A stretch of DNA of 64,000 bases from Prosthecodimorpha hirschii. Lineage in GTDB: Bacteria; Pseudomonadota; Alphaproteobacteria; Rhizobiales; Ancalomicrobiaceae. Shown piece after piece: positions 41,587 through 50,541 of the stretch (positions within the stretch are counted from its first letter, which is position 1; every line of letters begins with the position of its first letter). A program made the translations under genes and the position numbers. Under the pieces are notes generated by a model that made no database searches, was not told the DNA's origin, and worked only from the letters and a program-made list of their open reading frames with translations. Location of the stretch: positions 482,307 to 546,306 of the forward strand of contig NZ_LJYW01000001.1 in assembly GCF_001305515.1 (NCBI RefSeq), in the 5' to 3' direction.

Positions 41587-42993
41587 CTACTCGACGATCT
41601 CGATATCGACGACCGCCACCGCATGGCTCTGCAAGCCGTGGAAGCCCTTGCCGGCGTTCAGCATGCGCTCGATCAGGCGCGTCGGATCGCCGATCGCGTC
41701 GCCGGCCTGAAGGCCTTCGATATCGCGCGTATCCCGGTCGAGATTGTCGGCCATGACCGCGACGAGGCGGGCGGGTCCCGCCGGTCCGGTGACGGTCAAC
41801 CGCGCTCCGCGTTCCGCCTGCTCGGCCGTCGGAATTTCGACCAGTTGCCCGGGGGATACGCGCTCACGGCCATTGCGCTGGCGGAACGCCCGAACGAAGG
41901 GCGACCAGATCAATCTCGCCTTGCCGTTCGCCTCCTGCAGCAGAAGGATCGGTATGCCGCCGCGGGGAGACAGCAGGCGGATGCGCAGGCCGGTGCCGAT
42001 CTTGAGCCGCGGGCCGTCGACCACGTCGAGCGAGAGACTTGCGACCGGTGCGGCCGGCCGGGACCAGACGGGAAACGCCGCCGAGTCATCGGCGCGTGCG
42101 AGGTTGGCCCCGGCGGCGATCGAGCGGATCCAGCCGGCAGATCCGGCGATGGCGACGTAGGCCGCCGATCCCGTGGCCGGCGACCGGACGCCGATCTGAA
42201 CCCACTCGCCCGTCCCGGTCTCAGCGAAAAGCGGGCCGCCGGGTTCCCCCGTTCCGGCCGCCTCGGACGGCTCGAAGGCGGCGCAAAGGACAGGATCGGC
42301 CGCAACGCGCTGCGGACCCGTGCCGCAGGCGCCGCTTTCGCGAAGCGGCACGCGCCAGGTAGGGCGATCGCTCATGGCGGGGCCGGCGATCGGCGACGCA
42401 AAACCGGCGGTGACCGCGACAAGGCCGCCCCGGCCGGAGACCGGACGCGTCTCGGGGCCTGCCAGGCGCTGGCGGATCGTCGCCGCATCCCGCGCCAGGA
42501 TCAGCACGGCAAGATCGTTGGTCCCGCGGGCGGCGTCGAAATCCGGGTGGACCGCGACGGAGGCGATCGGGATTTCGTCGCGCGACGCCTCGTCATGGCG
42601 CCGCGCCGGCAACTCGACACGGATGTCGCCGACGCGCGACGCCAGCGCGCATTCGGCGCTGGTCAGGACGGCGCGCGCATCGATGACCGTCCCGGCACAG
42701 AAGCGGGTTGCGACGCCGTCGCGGGAGACGAGCAGCGAAACGAGGCTCGGCCATTCGCCCGGCTGCGCCGGCGTGACGATCTGCGACGTGGGTCGTCCGG
42801 CGGCTCGCGCCGCGATCATCCGGTCCATGACCGCGCCCGGCAAGACGGACGGGGCCCCGCCGTCGGCCGGAGATTGGGCAACGGCCGCCGGCGGGCTTGC
42901 CAATGCGGCGGCCACCCACCCAAGCCCTGCAAGCCACCGCTGCATCCGCGGCCGCCCCGGGACCGTGGCCGGGCGGCCGCCGGCGGCTGTCAT
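41587..42993 (-). CDS. catalytically dead trypsin-like protein (S1 pseudoprotease)
   Basis: A 468-residue exported protein with signal segment MQRWLAGLGWVAAALASPPAAVAQ. The trypsin-like domain (about 72-275) keeps the fold landmarks FCAGTVIDARAVLTSAEC and TNDLAVLIL (Asp160). The catalytic His is Glu114 (LTSAEC instead of TAAHC), and the catalytic Ser motif GDSGGP reads GEPGGP (Pro251 in place of Ser). A C-terminal domain (about 310-468) has LKIGTGLRIRLLSPRGG and ends VDIEIVE, matching that of the upstream protease and resembling DUF4384. Start ATG 42993 overlaps the upstream stop by four bases; ATG 42945 is the alternative. It is probably a regulatory or binding partner of the active protease. 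Confidence 0.85.
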   Translation of the reverse strand: MTAAGGRPATVPGRPRMQRWLAGLGWVAAALASPPAAVAQSPADGGAPSVLPGAVMDRMIAARAAGRPTSQIVTPAQPGEWPSLVSLLVSRDGVATRFCAGTVIDARAVLTSAECALASRVGDIRVELPARRHDEASRDEIPIASVAVHPDFDAARGTNDLAVLILARDAATIRQRLAGPETRPVSGRGGLVAVTAGFASPIAGPAMSDRPTWRVPLRESGACGTGPQRVAADPVLCAAFEPSEAAGTGEPGGPLFAETGTGEWVQIGVRSPATGSAAYVAIAGSAGWIRSIAAGANLARADDSAAFPVWSRPAAPVASLSLDVVDGPRLKIGTGLRIRLLSPRGGIPILLLQEANGKARLIWSPFVRAFRQRNGRERVSPGQLVEIPTAEQAERGARLTVTGPAGPARLVAVMADNLDRDTRDIEGLQAGDAIGDPTRLIERMLNAGKGFHGLQSHAVAVVDIEIVE

Positions 42994-44996
42994 TCCACGA
43001 TCTCGTAGTCGAGGGTCGCGGTTCCGCGATCCAGCGGGGCGACGATCAGATCCTTGACGTCGCTCTCCGCCCGGCTCGCCACCTCGCGCTGGATCAGTTC
43101 GGCGACGAACCTGTCGAAGTCCGGAATCGGATCGCCATCGGCATGACGGGCGATCAGATCGTCGGCCTTGGCGCGCTCGGGGACCACCACGGCGATCAAC
43201 CTGTTCGGGCCGGCCGGGGGCAGGATCTTGTAGCGGTAGCCCTGCTGGCGCGCCTTGGCCGACGGGATCGAGATCGAGCGTCCGGCCTCGATCGTGGCCG
43301 GAGCCCCTTCGGCGCGCCCGCTCGGCATGCCCTTGAGGGGATAGATCTGGTGCGCCTGCCCGTCCGGTCCCTGGCTGAACAGGACGAGGCGGCCGGATGT
43401 CGAGGACAGGATGCGCAGATCGGCGAAACTGCCGATCTTGAGCCGCTCGCCCTGGACGATCTGCAGGCGGACCTGGGCGACCGTGCTGGGGGCGGCGGCG
43501 GCGCCACCGGCGGTCAGCGGCACCAGCGCCTGATCGACGGCCGCCATCGCGGGCTTCGTCGCCTCGGGAAGCGGCGCGAAGGCGGCGGCCGGCACGCGCT
43601 CCTTGATCCAGGCTTCGAAATGACCGACCGAGGCATAGACGTCGGGCAGCTTGTCGGTGCAGCCCTTGGGGCCGTAGCTGACGACGCCGACCTGGACGAA
43701 GCGGCCGCGCGCATCGAGGGCGAAGAGCGGCCCGCCGCTATCGCCGTTGCAGGCGCCGAAGCCCTTCGGCCGCGCGGCGCAGACCGTGGCGCCGGAGATG
43801 CGCTCGCCGAGCGCCTCCCGGCATTTGGGCTCGCCGATCAGGCCGACATCGAGTTGCAGAAGGGCCGGCGACGTGCTGCCGTCGCCGCTCGTGCGGCCGA
43901 AGCCGATCAGGGTCGCCTTGGCGTCGTCCTTGACGAGGCCCGGGACCTCGCTGCCGCGAACCAGCGTCTGGCGGGCCGATTTGGCCGGTCGGGCCAGTTT
44001 CAGAAGGGCGATGTCGTTGGCGAAGGTCGCCGTCGAATAGTCGGCATGCGCGACCATCGAGGCGATCTCGATGTCTCCGGCCGGCGCGGTGTCGAGATCG
44101 GCCGTGCCTTCGCGGACCGTGAAGGTCGCCTTGCCGGCAGCCTTGCTCATCGGCACCACGCAATGGGCCGCGGTCAGCACCCATTCGGCGTCGATCAGCG
44201 TGCCGCCGCAGAACAGCGATGCCTTCTTGTCCGGCTTGGTCATCATGATGGCGACCATGCCGGGCCATTGCCCAGGCTTGGCCGGCGCGCCGCCGATCAC
44301 CCGGCCGCCCAGTTCGCCCGACTTGGCAAGCTCGTCGAGCGACGGCTCGGCGCTTTCGGAGACCAGTTCGCGCTTCTCACCCGGCTGCGGATCCGGCCCG
44401 CCGGTGACCGGCTTGCCGGCCTCGGCCGACGCCGCGCCGACACCGGCCGCCACGCCTGCCGCAGCCCCAGCGGCCGCAGCCCCGGCGGCCGGCAGCACGC
44501 CCGGCTTGGCCTCGGTCGGCGCTTTGATGTCCGGCGTGCCCTTGGCGTCAGGCGTGCCCTTGGCGTCCGGTGCGCCCTTGATCGCGCCGGCCGGCGTCGC
44601 GGCGGTCGCGGGTGCCGCACCGGCGGCAGGTGCCGCACCGGCGGCGGGCGCCGCACCGGCGGCGGGGTTCGCCTCCGGCGTCTTGGCGTCCGTCCCGCCC
44701 TTTGCCGGCGCAATCACGTCGCCGGCGCGATCGGTGGCCGGGGTCGCGGGCGGCTTCGATCCGGCCGCGGCAGGAGCGCCGGCCTTGCCCGCCTTGCCGG
44801 CCTTCTCGCCGCGCGCGGGCTTGGCCGGCCGCTTGCCGCCATCGGCGGTGTCGCTGGCGGCGACCTGGGGACCGGCCGCCCATGCCGGCCTCTCGGCCGA
44901 GGCAATCGAAATCAGCAGCGCCGCGGTCAGGAGGGTTCCGGCATTGAGTGCCGCTGCTGCGAACGGGCGCTTCGGCCCGAGATCGTCCGTCTGCAT
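42990..44996 (-). CDS. exported trypsin-like serine protease with low-complexity linker
   Basis: A 668-residue protein. An N-terminal signal segment (NAGTLLTAALLISIASAERPAWA) is followed by ~170 residues of Ala/Pro/Lys/Gly repeats (for example AAGAAPAAGAAPA and DAKGTPDAKGTPD), likely a flexible envelope-spanning linker. The S1 domain (about 230-460) starts at RVIGG, with LTAAHC (His278), NDIALL (Asp328) and NGDSGGP (Ser420), a complete triad. A C-terminal DUF4384-like domain (LKIGSFADLRILSSTSGRLV) ends TLDYEIVE. It is translated just ahead of, and coupled to, the pseudoprotease. RVIGG suggests zymogen-type N-terminal processing as in trypsins. Confidence 0.88.
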   Translation of the reverse strand: MQTDDLGPKRPFAAAALNAGTLLTAALLISIASAERPAWAAGPQVAASDTADGGKRPAKPARGEKAGKAGKAGAPAAAGSKPPATPATDRAGDVIAPAKGGTDAKTPEANPAAGAAPAAGAAPAAGAAPATAATPAGAIKGAPDAKGTPDAKGTPDIKAPTEAKPGVLPAAGAAAAGAAAGVAAGVGAASAEAGKPVTGGPDPQPGEKRELVSESAEPSLDELAKSGELGGRVIGGAPAKPGQWPGMVAIMMTKPDKKASLFCGGTLIDAEWVLTAAHCVVPMSKAAGKATFTVREGTADLDTAPAGDIEIASMVAHADYSTATFANDIALLKLARPAKSARQTLVRGSEVPGLVKDDAKATLIGFGRTSGDGSTSPALLQLDVGLIGEPKCREALGERISGATVCAARPKGFGACNGDSGGPLFALDARGRFVQVGVVSYGPKGCTDKLPDVYASVGHFEAWIKERVPAAAFAPLPEATKPAMAAVDQALVPLTAGGAAAAPSTVAQVRLQIVQGERLKIGSFADLRILSSTSGRLVLFSQGPDGQAHQIYPLKGMPSGRAEGAPATIEAGRSISIPSAKARQQGYRYKILPPAGPNRLIAVVVPERAKADDLIARHADGDPIPDFDRFVAELIQREVASRAESDVKDLIVAPLDRGTATLDYEIVE

Positions 44997-45138
44997 GGTG
45001 AGATATCCTGACCGTCGGGATTCGTTCGGCGGTGGCCCGCCGACTGTCAGGAATGAAACCGCATCCGCGCGGGCCGGGCAAGGAAGCCGCCCCCAATCCG
45101 ATGGGAAGGCGGCTGAATCGCTCCGGCCCGGGCGTCGT

Positions 45139-45930
45139 TCAGGAGAAGAACGGCTGCCGCTTCTCGAAGAAGGCCGAGATGCCCTCCCGGAAATCCGCCG
45201 TGCCGGCAGCCGCGACGAAGGAGGCCTTCTCTCGCTCGAGCTGCTCGTCGAAGCTCGCCTGGGTGGCCGACTGGATCAGCCGCTTGACCGAAGCGGTGGC
45301 GCCGGTCGCCGAGGCGACCAGGCGGTCGGCGAACCCCTCCACCGCCGCCGTCAGGTCGTCCTTCGGCACGACCCGGTTGACCATGCCCCATTCGAGCGCC
45401 TTGTCGGCCGGCAGCGGCTGGTTGAAGAGCACGAATTCCAGCGCCCGCCGCGGTCCCATCAGCCGGGTCAGCGACCAGGTCGTGCCGCCGTCCGGGCTGG
45501 TGCCGATCTTGGTATAGGCCGACAGGAAGGTCGTGCCCTCCGCGGCGACGACCAGATCGCACGCGAAGGCGAGCCCGACGCCGCCGCCGGCGACCGGCCC
45601 GTGCACGGCGGCGATGACCAGCGCGCGCATGTCCTTCATGATGCGCATCAGCCGGTGGAACTTGTCGATCAGACCGGCGGCCGTCCCCGGCGCGCCCTCG
45701 AGATCGGCATGGAAGCGGGCGAGATCGCCGCCGGCCATGAACGACCGTCCGGCTCCGGTGAGGATCACCACCCGCACCGTGTCGTCCGCGGCCAGTGCCG
45801 CGAAGGCCGCCACGAGGCCGTCCGCCATGGCGTCGTCGAGCACGTTCAGCACACCCGGCCGGTTCATCGTCACGGTCGCGGTCGAGCCGCGCCGCGACAC
45901 CAAAACGACGTCTTCCTGCCTGTGCTCCAT
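45139..45930 (-). CDS. enoyl-CoA hydratase/isomerase family protein
   Basis: A 263-residue crotonase-fold protein. The oxyanion-hole motifs are GAGRSFMAGGDLARF (residues ~58-72) and VHGPVAGGGVGLAFACDLV (~108-126), followed by KIGTSPDGGTTWSL, which has an acidic residue (Asp) where hydratases/isomerases place a catalytic acid. It could hydrate or isomerise an enoyl-CoA, or belong to another crotonase subfamily. ATG at 45930 has GGGAGGGA upstream. Last gene of the minus-strand operon that starts at 54223, consistent with beta-oxidation-like breakdown of an imported acid. Confidence 0.88.
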   Translation of the reverse strand: MEHRQEDVVLVSRRGSTATVTMNRPGVLNVLDDAMADGLVAAFAALAADDTVRVVILTGAGRSFMAGGDLARFHADLEGAPGTAAGLIDKFHRLMRIMKDMRALVIAAVHGPVAGGGVGLAFACDLVVAAEGTTFLSAYTKIGTSPDGGTTWSLTRLMGPRRALEFVLFNQPLPADKALEWGMVNRVVPKDDLTAAVEGFADRLVASATGATASVKRLIQSATQASFDEQLEREKASFVAAAGTADFREGISAFFEKRQPFFS

Positions 45931-45959
45931 ATCCGTCCCTCCCGGTCGCGCCAACCCGA

Positions 45960-47192
45960 TCAGCCGACCGGACGCGTATCCTCGATGACCTTGCCGTCGT
46001 TGGGCAGGCTGCCCGGCGGCACGAGTTCGATCGCCGCCCCCAGTTTCATGACCGACCTGACGGTCGCCGCCAAGGCGTCCGAAAGGCCCGGTTCCGGTGC
46101 CGCGCATTCCGCCTTCAGGGTCATCGCGTCCGCCTCGCCGGCCCGGGCGATGACGAGCCGTGCGCGCGCCACGTCGCGATGGCGCGCCAGGACGGCGGCG
46201 ACCAGTTCGGGGCGGACGAACATGCCCTTGACCTTGGCGGCCTGATCGGCCCGGCCGAGCCAGCCGCGGATGCGCATATTGGTACGGCCGCAGGGCGAGC
46301 GGCCGGGCAGGACGGCGGAGAGATCGCCGAGCGCGAAGCGCAGCAGCGGCTTCTTCGGATCGAGGATGGTCACGGCCACCTCGCCGACCTCGCCCTCCGC
46401 GACCGGATCGCCGGTGCCGGGGCGCAGGATCTCCAGGATGATGTCCTCGTTGACGACCATTCCCTCGCGGGCCGGCGTCTCATAGGCGATCGCGCCGCAT
46501 TCGGCGGTCGCGTAGAGCTGGTAGGCGTCGATGCCGCGGGCCCGGAACTCCGCCTGAAGCGAGGGCGGAAAGGCCGCGCCCGAGACGATGGCGCGGCGGA
46601 TCGAGGCGACGTCCCGGCCCCGGTCGCAGCCGGCATCGAGGATCAGCTTCAGGAAATCCGGCACGCCCGCATAGGCGTCCGGGCGATAGGCCTCGATCAG
46701 GTCGAGCTGGGCGTCGGTATTGCCCGGGCCGGCGGGGATCACCGCGCAGCCGACCGCGCGGGCGCCGGCGTCGAAGCACCAGGCACCCGGGGTCAGGTGA
46801 TACGAGAAGGTGTTCAGGATGACGCCGCGACGGCCGATCCCGGCCGCGGTCAGCGCCCGGGCGACCCGCCAGGGATCCTCCTCATGCGCCTCCGGCTCGA
46901 AGATCGGGCCCGGCGACATCATCAGCCGACGGTAGTCGCCCGGCCGGCCCGGGATGGTGCCGCCGAAGGGCAAGCCCGTGCGCTGCAGGGCCGGCAGATC
47001 GGACTTGCGGAACACCGGCAGCCGGGCCAGCGCGGCGCGATCGACCACCGTTGCCGGGTCGACCTTGGCGAGCAGCCGCCGCCAGGCCGGCAGCGCGCGG
47101 GCGGCGGCGACCACGGCGGGCAGCCGCGCCATCAGATCCGCCTCGCGCCGGGCCGGCGCCTGCGTCTCGCGGCGGTCGTGGAATTTCGCCAT
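45960..47192 (-). CDS. PaaK-like AMP-dependent CoA ligase
   Basis: A 410-residue adenylate-forming protein of the phenylacetate-CoA ligase type, smaller than usual acyl-CoA synthetases. Visible are the N-terminal PVFRKSDLPALQ (PaaK-like), the acceptor region YQLYATAECGAIAYE (YxTAE motif), LRFALGDLS, and the hinge RIRGWLGRADQAAKVKGMFV. The usual S/T-G phosphate loop is weak (MMSPGPIFEP), so activity should be tested. ATG at 47192 was preferred over upstream in-frame starts because the leader between contains a hairpin. In operon between livF and an enoyl-CoA hydratase: likely converts an imported aryl or alkyl acid into its CoA ester. Confidence 0.82.
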   Translation of the reverse strand: MAKFHDRRETQAPARREADLMARLPAVVAAARALPAWRRLLAKVDPATVVDRAALARLPVFRKSDLPALQRTGLPFGGTIPGRPGDYRRLMMSPGPIFEPEAHEEDPWRVARALTAAGIGRRGVILNTFSYHLTPGAWCFDAGARAVGCAVIPAGPGNTDAQLDLIEAYRPDAYAGVPDFLKLILDAGCDRGRDVASIRRAIVSGAAFPPSLQAEFRARGIDAYQLYATAECGAIAYETPAREGMVVNEDIILEILRPGTGDPVAEGEVGEVAVTILDPKKPLLRFALGDLSAVLPGRSPCGRTNMRIRGWLGRADQAAKVKGMFVRPELVAAVLARHRDVARARLVIARAGEADAMTLKAECAAPEPGLSDALAATVRSVMKLGAAIELVPPGSLPNDGKVIEDTRPVG

Positions 47193-47233
47193 GGAGCCGA
47201 TCCTCAGAGTTTGTGAAGGGATCGAGGATGCGA

Positions 47234-47264
47234 AAGAATGCCCTTCGATATCATGGGCATTCTT
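47234..47264. promoter_or_regulatory. inverted repeat between livF and the PaaK-like gene
   Basis: AAGAATGCCC (47234-47243) and GGGCATTCTT (47255-47264) are a perfect 10-bp inverted repeat with an 11-base centre. A third GGGCATTCCTT half-site follows at about 47287. It may be an operator or an mRNA hairpin that tunes expression of the downstream ligase gene. Confidence 0.5.
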
Positions 47265-47304
47265 CGGACACGTCCGCACCTTTCGGGCATTCCTTCACAT
47301 CCTC

Positions 47305-48096
47305 TCAGGCCAGCCAGCGCTTGCGCCGGCGGTAGTGCTTGACCGCGTGATAGTCGACTTTCTGATGGCCGCCGAGATAGGCGTCGGCCACGTCCGGGTT
47401 GCTGCGCAACACGTCCGCCGTGCCGCCCATCAGGATGCGGCCATTCTCGATCAGATAGCCGGAATGGGCGATCTCCAGGGCGGCGGTGGCATTCTGCTCG
47501 ACCAGCAGCACCGCGACGCCGTCGCGCTCGTTGATGGCGCGGATGATGTCGAAGATCTCGTCGACCAGGAACGGCGCGAGACCGAGGCTCGGCTCGTCGA
47601 GCATCAGGAGGCGCGGTTCGGTCATCAGCGCGCGCGCGATGGCGAGCATCTGCTGCTCGCCGCCGGAGAGATAGCCGGCCTTGGCCTTGGCCCGCTCGGC
47701 GAGCCGCGGGAAGGTCTGGAACATCCGGTCGATCAGGGCCGAGACATGGCCGCGGTCGCGATGCATGGTCGCCGCCGCGATCAGGTTCTCCCGCGGCGTC
47801 AGATGGCCGAAGACGCGCCGACCCTCGAGCACATGGACGATGCCGAGCCGGACCCGGTCGGGCGGATCGATCGCCAGGATCGACCGGCCGTCGAAGGTGA
47901 TTTCGCCGCGATTGACCGCGCCGCGCTCCGGCTTCAGGAGGCCGGAAATCGATTTCAGAACGGTGCTCTTGCCGGCGCCGTTGGCCCCGAGCAGGGCGAC
48001 CAGACCGCGCTCCGGCACCTCAATCGAGACGCCCCGCACGGCGAGGAAGACCTGGTCGTAGGCGACTTCGATATTGTTCAGCGACAGGAGCGCCAT
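47305..48096 (-). CDS. livF: ABC transporter ATP-binding protein LivF (system 1)
   Basis: A 263-residue ATPase of the branched-chain amino acid-type importers. Walker A is GANGAGKST (37-45), the signature is LSGGEQQMLAIARA, Walker B is LLMLDEPSLGLAP, and the switch region is LLVEQNA. Beyond the normal LivF end there is a basic tail, VKHYRRRKRWLA, which recurs in the LivF of system 2. It is placed downstream of the binding protein, unlike in system 2. Energises uptake of a hydrophobic carboxylate or amino acid (inference from the ligase neighbours). Confidence 0.93.
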   Translation of the reverse strand: MALLSLNNIEVAYDQVFLAVRGVSIEVPERGLVALLGANGAGKSTVLKSISGLLKPERGAVNRGEITFDGRSILAIDPPDRVRLGIVHVLEGRRVFGHLTPRENLIAAATMHRDRGHVSALIDRMFQTFPRLAERAKAKAGYLSGGEQQMLAIARALMTEPRLLMLDEPSLGLAPFLVDEIFDIIRAINERDGVAVLLVEQNATAALEIAHSGYLIENGRILMGGTADVLRSNPDVADAYLGGHQKVDYHAVKHYRRRKRWLA

Positions 48097-48121
48097 GGTT
48101 CCGACCTACCCCGAGAGGAGC

Positions 48122-48146
48122 CCCGACCGCGCTGCGCGCGGCCGGG
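48122..48146 (-). terminator. strong GC hairpin between binding-protein and livF genes
   Basis: An 11-bp stem (CCCGACCGCGC / GCGCGGCCGGG, one G-U pair in the minus-strand RNA) with a 3-nt loop, 20 bp after the binding-protein stop. With no T-run it more likely stabilises the upstream mRNA 3' end, raising binding-protein levels, than terminates fully. Confidence 0.5.
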
Positions 48147-48165
48147 TTGGTTGCGTCGATCCGGA

Positions 48166-49428
48166 TCACTTGCCGGTCGTCTTGAAGGTCTCGGAGTTCT
48201 TCTTGATCTCGCTCCAGACCACGTCCTGGTTGGCCGCGAACCAGTCGGTCACCGGCACGAACTTCGCCCCGTCCCAGCGCGCGATGCGGCCCATGCCGCC
48301 GCCCTGGTGGTCCTCGCGGGTCACCGTCGTCGGCGGCAGCAGGCCTTCGGCGGTGAAGTTGGTGATCGAGCGCAGGCCGTCATTGAGCCAGGGGCCGGTG
48401 ACCGGGCCGTTCGGCGCCTTGGCGGCGGCGAGCCGGACGCCTTCGACCATCAGCGCGCCCATCTGCACGCCGTAATTGTAGTAGGCGGTGCCGACCTTGG
48501 CCTCCGGTCCCGCGCCCTTCCCCTTGGCGACGACCTCGGCCAGGATGTCCTTGATGACCTTCGGCTCGCGACCGCCGACGCAGGGCTCGACCTTCATCAC
48601 GCCCTTGGCGGCGTCCCGGCCGACCACGTCCATGTCGGATTCCGACAGCCAGACGCTCGACGAGACCCGGTCCATCGGCAGGCCGTTGCGGATCGCCTCG
48701 GTCAGCGCGACCGTCTGGCCGACGCCGGCGCCCCAGAAGATCACGAAGTCCGGACGGGCGCGGCGCACCTGCGGCCAGATCGCCGACTGGTCGTTGCCCG
48801 GCGGCGTATAGGGGAAGGTCAGAAGCTCGAAGCCTTCCTTCTGCGCCAGCACCTGCAGGATCGACAGCGGCTCCTTGCCGAAGGGCGTGTCGATATGGAC
48901 GAAGACGATCTTCTTGCCCTTCAGGCTGCCCTTCTCGGTCTTCTTGAAATTCTCGATGATCAGGCCGGCCTGGGTCCAGTAGTTGATCGACAGCGGCAGC
49001 ACATACGGGAAGGCGGTGCCGTCGGCGGCGTCGCTGCGGCCCGAATAGGCGGTGATCATGTTGATCTTGTCTTCGAGCGCGCGCGGCACCAGGGCGCGGG
49101 CGACCGGGGTCGAGAGCGGATCGATCAGCACCGCACCCTCGCGCTTGCCGCGCTCGTAGGCCTCGATGGCACGCGGCAGGTCGTTGGCGTGATCGGTGAC
49201 ATCGGCGACGATCTTGTAGCCGCCGACGCCGCCGCGCTCGTTGACCAGGGCGAAGTAGTCGCGCTGGCCCTGGTTGTATTCGGACGTGACGAAGGTGTAG
49301 ATGCGGGTGAAATCCTGCGCGATGGTGAAGCGCACGATCTTGTCCTCGGCATAGACCCGGGACGCGAAGCCGAACTGGGCCGCGACGGCGGCCGTGCCGG
49401 CGATGAAACTCCGACGATCGATCGACAT
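48166..49428 (-). CDS. ABC transporter substrate-binding protein, LivK-like (system 1)
   Basis: A 420-residue periplasmic binding protein of the peripla_BP_6 (Leu/Ile/Val) type. The N-terminus MSIDRRSFIAGTAAVAAQFG has an RRSF motif followed by a hydrophobic stretch, suggesting a Tat-type signal peptide. The two lobes are recognisable from DYFALVNERGGVGGYKI, then FVHIDTPFGKEP and SVWLSESDMDVVG. ATG at 49428 with GGAGGAAAC upstream decides the start; the frame continues open upstream inside livM but is not coding. Supplies substrate to LivHM of the same operon. Confidence 0.9.
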   Translation of the reverse strand: MSIDRRSFIAGTAAVAAQFGFASRVYAEDKIVRFTIAQDFTRIYTFVTSEYNQGQRDYFALVNERGGVGGYKIVADVTDHANDLPRAIEAYERGKREGAVLIDPLSTPVARALVPRALEDKINMITAYSGRSDAADGTAFPYVLPLSINYWTQAGLIIENFKKTEKGSLKGKKIVFVHIDTPFGKEPLSILQVLAQKEGFELLTFPYTPPGNDQSAIWPQVRRARPDFVIFWGAGVGQTVALTEAIRNGLPMDRVSSSVWLSESDMDVVGRDAAKGVMKVEPCVGGREPKVIKDILAEVVAKGKGAGPEAKVGTAYYNYGVQMGALMVEGVRLAAAKAPNGPVTGPWLNDGLRSITNFTAEGLLPPTTVTREDHQGGGMGRIARWDGAKFVPVTDWFAANQDVVWSEIKKNSETFKTTGK

Positions 49429-49463
49429 GATGTTTCCTCCAGCCCTTTTTCTGTTGGGGGCCG

Positions 49464-50537
49464 TCACCGCTGGGCGTGGCGGAACGGCCAGACGAGCATG
49501 TAGTTGCGGAAGTTGGCGTAGAGCTTGGCGAGACCGAGCGGCTCGTAGAGCAGGAAGCCGATCACCAGCAGGCCATAGGCGAGCAGCGGCAGATGCGCGC
49601 GCATGTCGATCGGCAGGTCGAGCCCGAAGGTCGCGGCCACGCTGCCGAGCAGGTTGTTGAGCACGATCGGGGCGAACAGGATCAGCGCCGTGCCGAAGAA
49701 GGGCCCGAGCACGCTGCCGAGACCGCCGACGATGATCATCGCCAGGATCTGGATCGAAAGCTCCAGGTGGAACTGGTCGGGCGAGACGGCGCGCAGATAG
49801 GCGACGGCCAGCACCGTGCCGACCACGCCGCCGATGAAGGACGAGACCCAGAAGGCCATCAGCTTGTAGCGGAAAGTCGAGACGCCGAGGATCTGGGCCG
49901 CGTAGTCCTTCTCGCGCAGGGCGGCGAGCGCCCGCCCGAAGCTGGTGCGCTTCACGTTGAGCATGAAGAGGGTGATGACGAAGCAGACGAAGAGCGCGAA
50001 ATAGTAGGTCGCCCAATCGCTGGTCAGCGGCACGCCGAGGAAGCGCACCGCCGGCACCTGCAGGGTGGCGAGCGTGCCGCCGCTGATCGCGGCATTGTGC
50101 GAGATGACGAAGTCGACGATGAACTGCATGGCGAGCGTCGCCATCGCCAGATAGATGCCCTTCATCCGGAGCGCGGCGGCGCCGAACACCGTGCCGATGC
50201 CGGCGCTCATGATGCCGCCCGCAATCATGGCGATCTCGAGCGGCACCCCGAAGCGGACCAGATGCACGCCCGCATAGGCACCGATGCCCATCACCGCGCC
50301 ATAGCCGAGATGGATCTGCCCGGCCCAGCCCATCAGCAGGTTGAGGCCGAGCGCGGCCGAGGTCCAGATCAGCCAGGGCAGCAGGTAGCCGGTCAGCCAC
50401 AGTCGGTCGAGCAGCAGCGGCGCGGCGATCAGGAAGGCCAGGACCGTCAGGACGAGGCCGCGGTCGAAGGCGAGCGGAAAGAGCTGGCGTTCGTCCTGGT
50501 AGCGGGTGTGCCGGAGGCCGGCGCGTCTGTAGAACAC
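49464..50537 (-). CDS. livM: ABC transporter permease LivM (system 1)
   Basis: A 357-residue permease of the BPD_transp_2 family. About nine to ten hydrophobic segments follow a ~25-residue polar N-terminus (YRRAGLRHTRYQDERQ). The family motif LNLLMGWAGQIHLGYGAVMG occurs early and the LivM loop SFGRALAALREKDYAAQILG occurs mid-protein. Starts with GTG at 50537, only 4 bp after the LivH stop. Forms the membrane channel together with LivH. Confidence 0.92.
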   Translation of the reverse strand: MFYRRAGLRHTRYQDERQLFPLAFDRGLVLTVLAFLIAAPLLLDRLWLTGYLLPWLIWTSAALGLNLLMGWAGQIHLGYGAVMGIGAYAGVHLVRFGVPLEIAMIAGGIMSAGIGTVFGAAALRMKGIYLAMATLAMQFIVDFVISHNAAISGGTLATLQVPAVRFLGVPLTSDWATYYFALFVCFVITLFMLNVKRTSFGRALAALREKDYAAQILGVSTFRYKLMAFWVSSFIGGVVGTVLAVAYLRAVSPDQFHLELSIQILAMIIVGGLGSVLGPFFGTALILFAPIVLNNLLGSVAATFGLDLPIDMRAHLPLLAYGLLVIGFLLYEPLGLAKLYANFRNYMLVWPFRHAQR

Positions 50538-50541
50538 GAGG

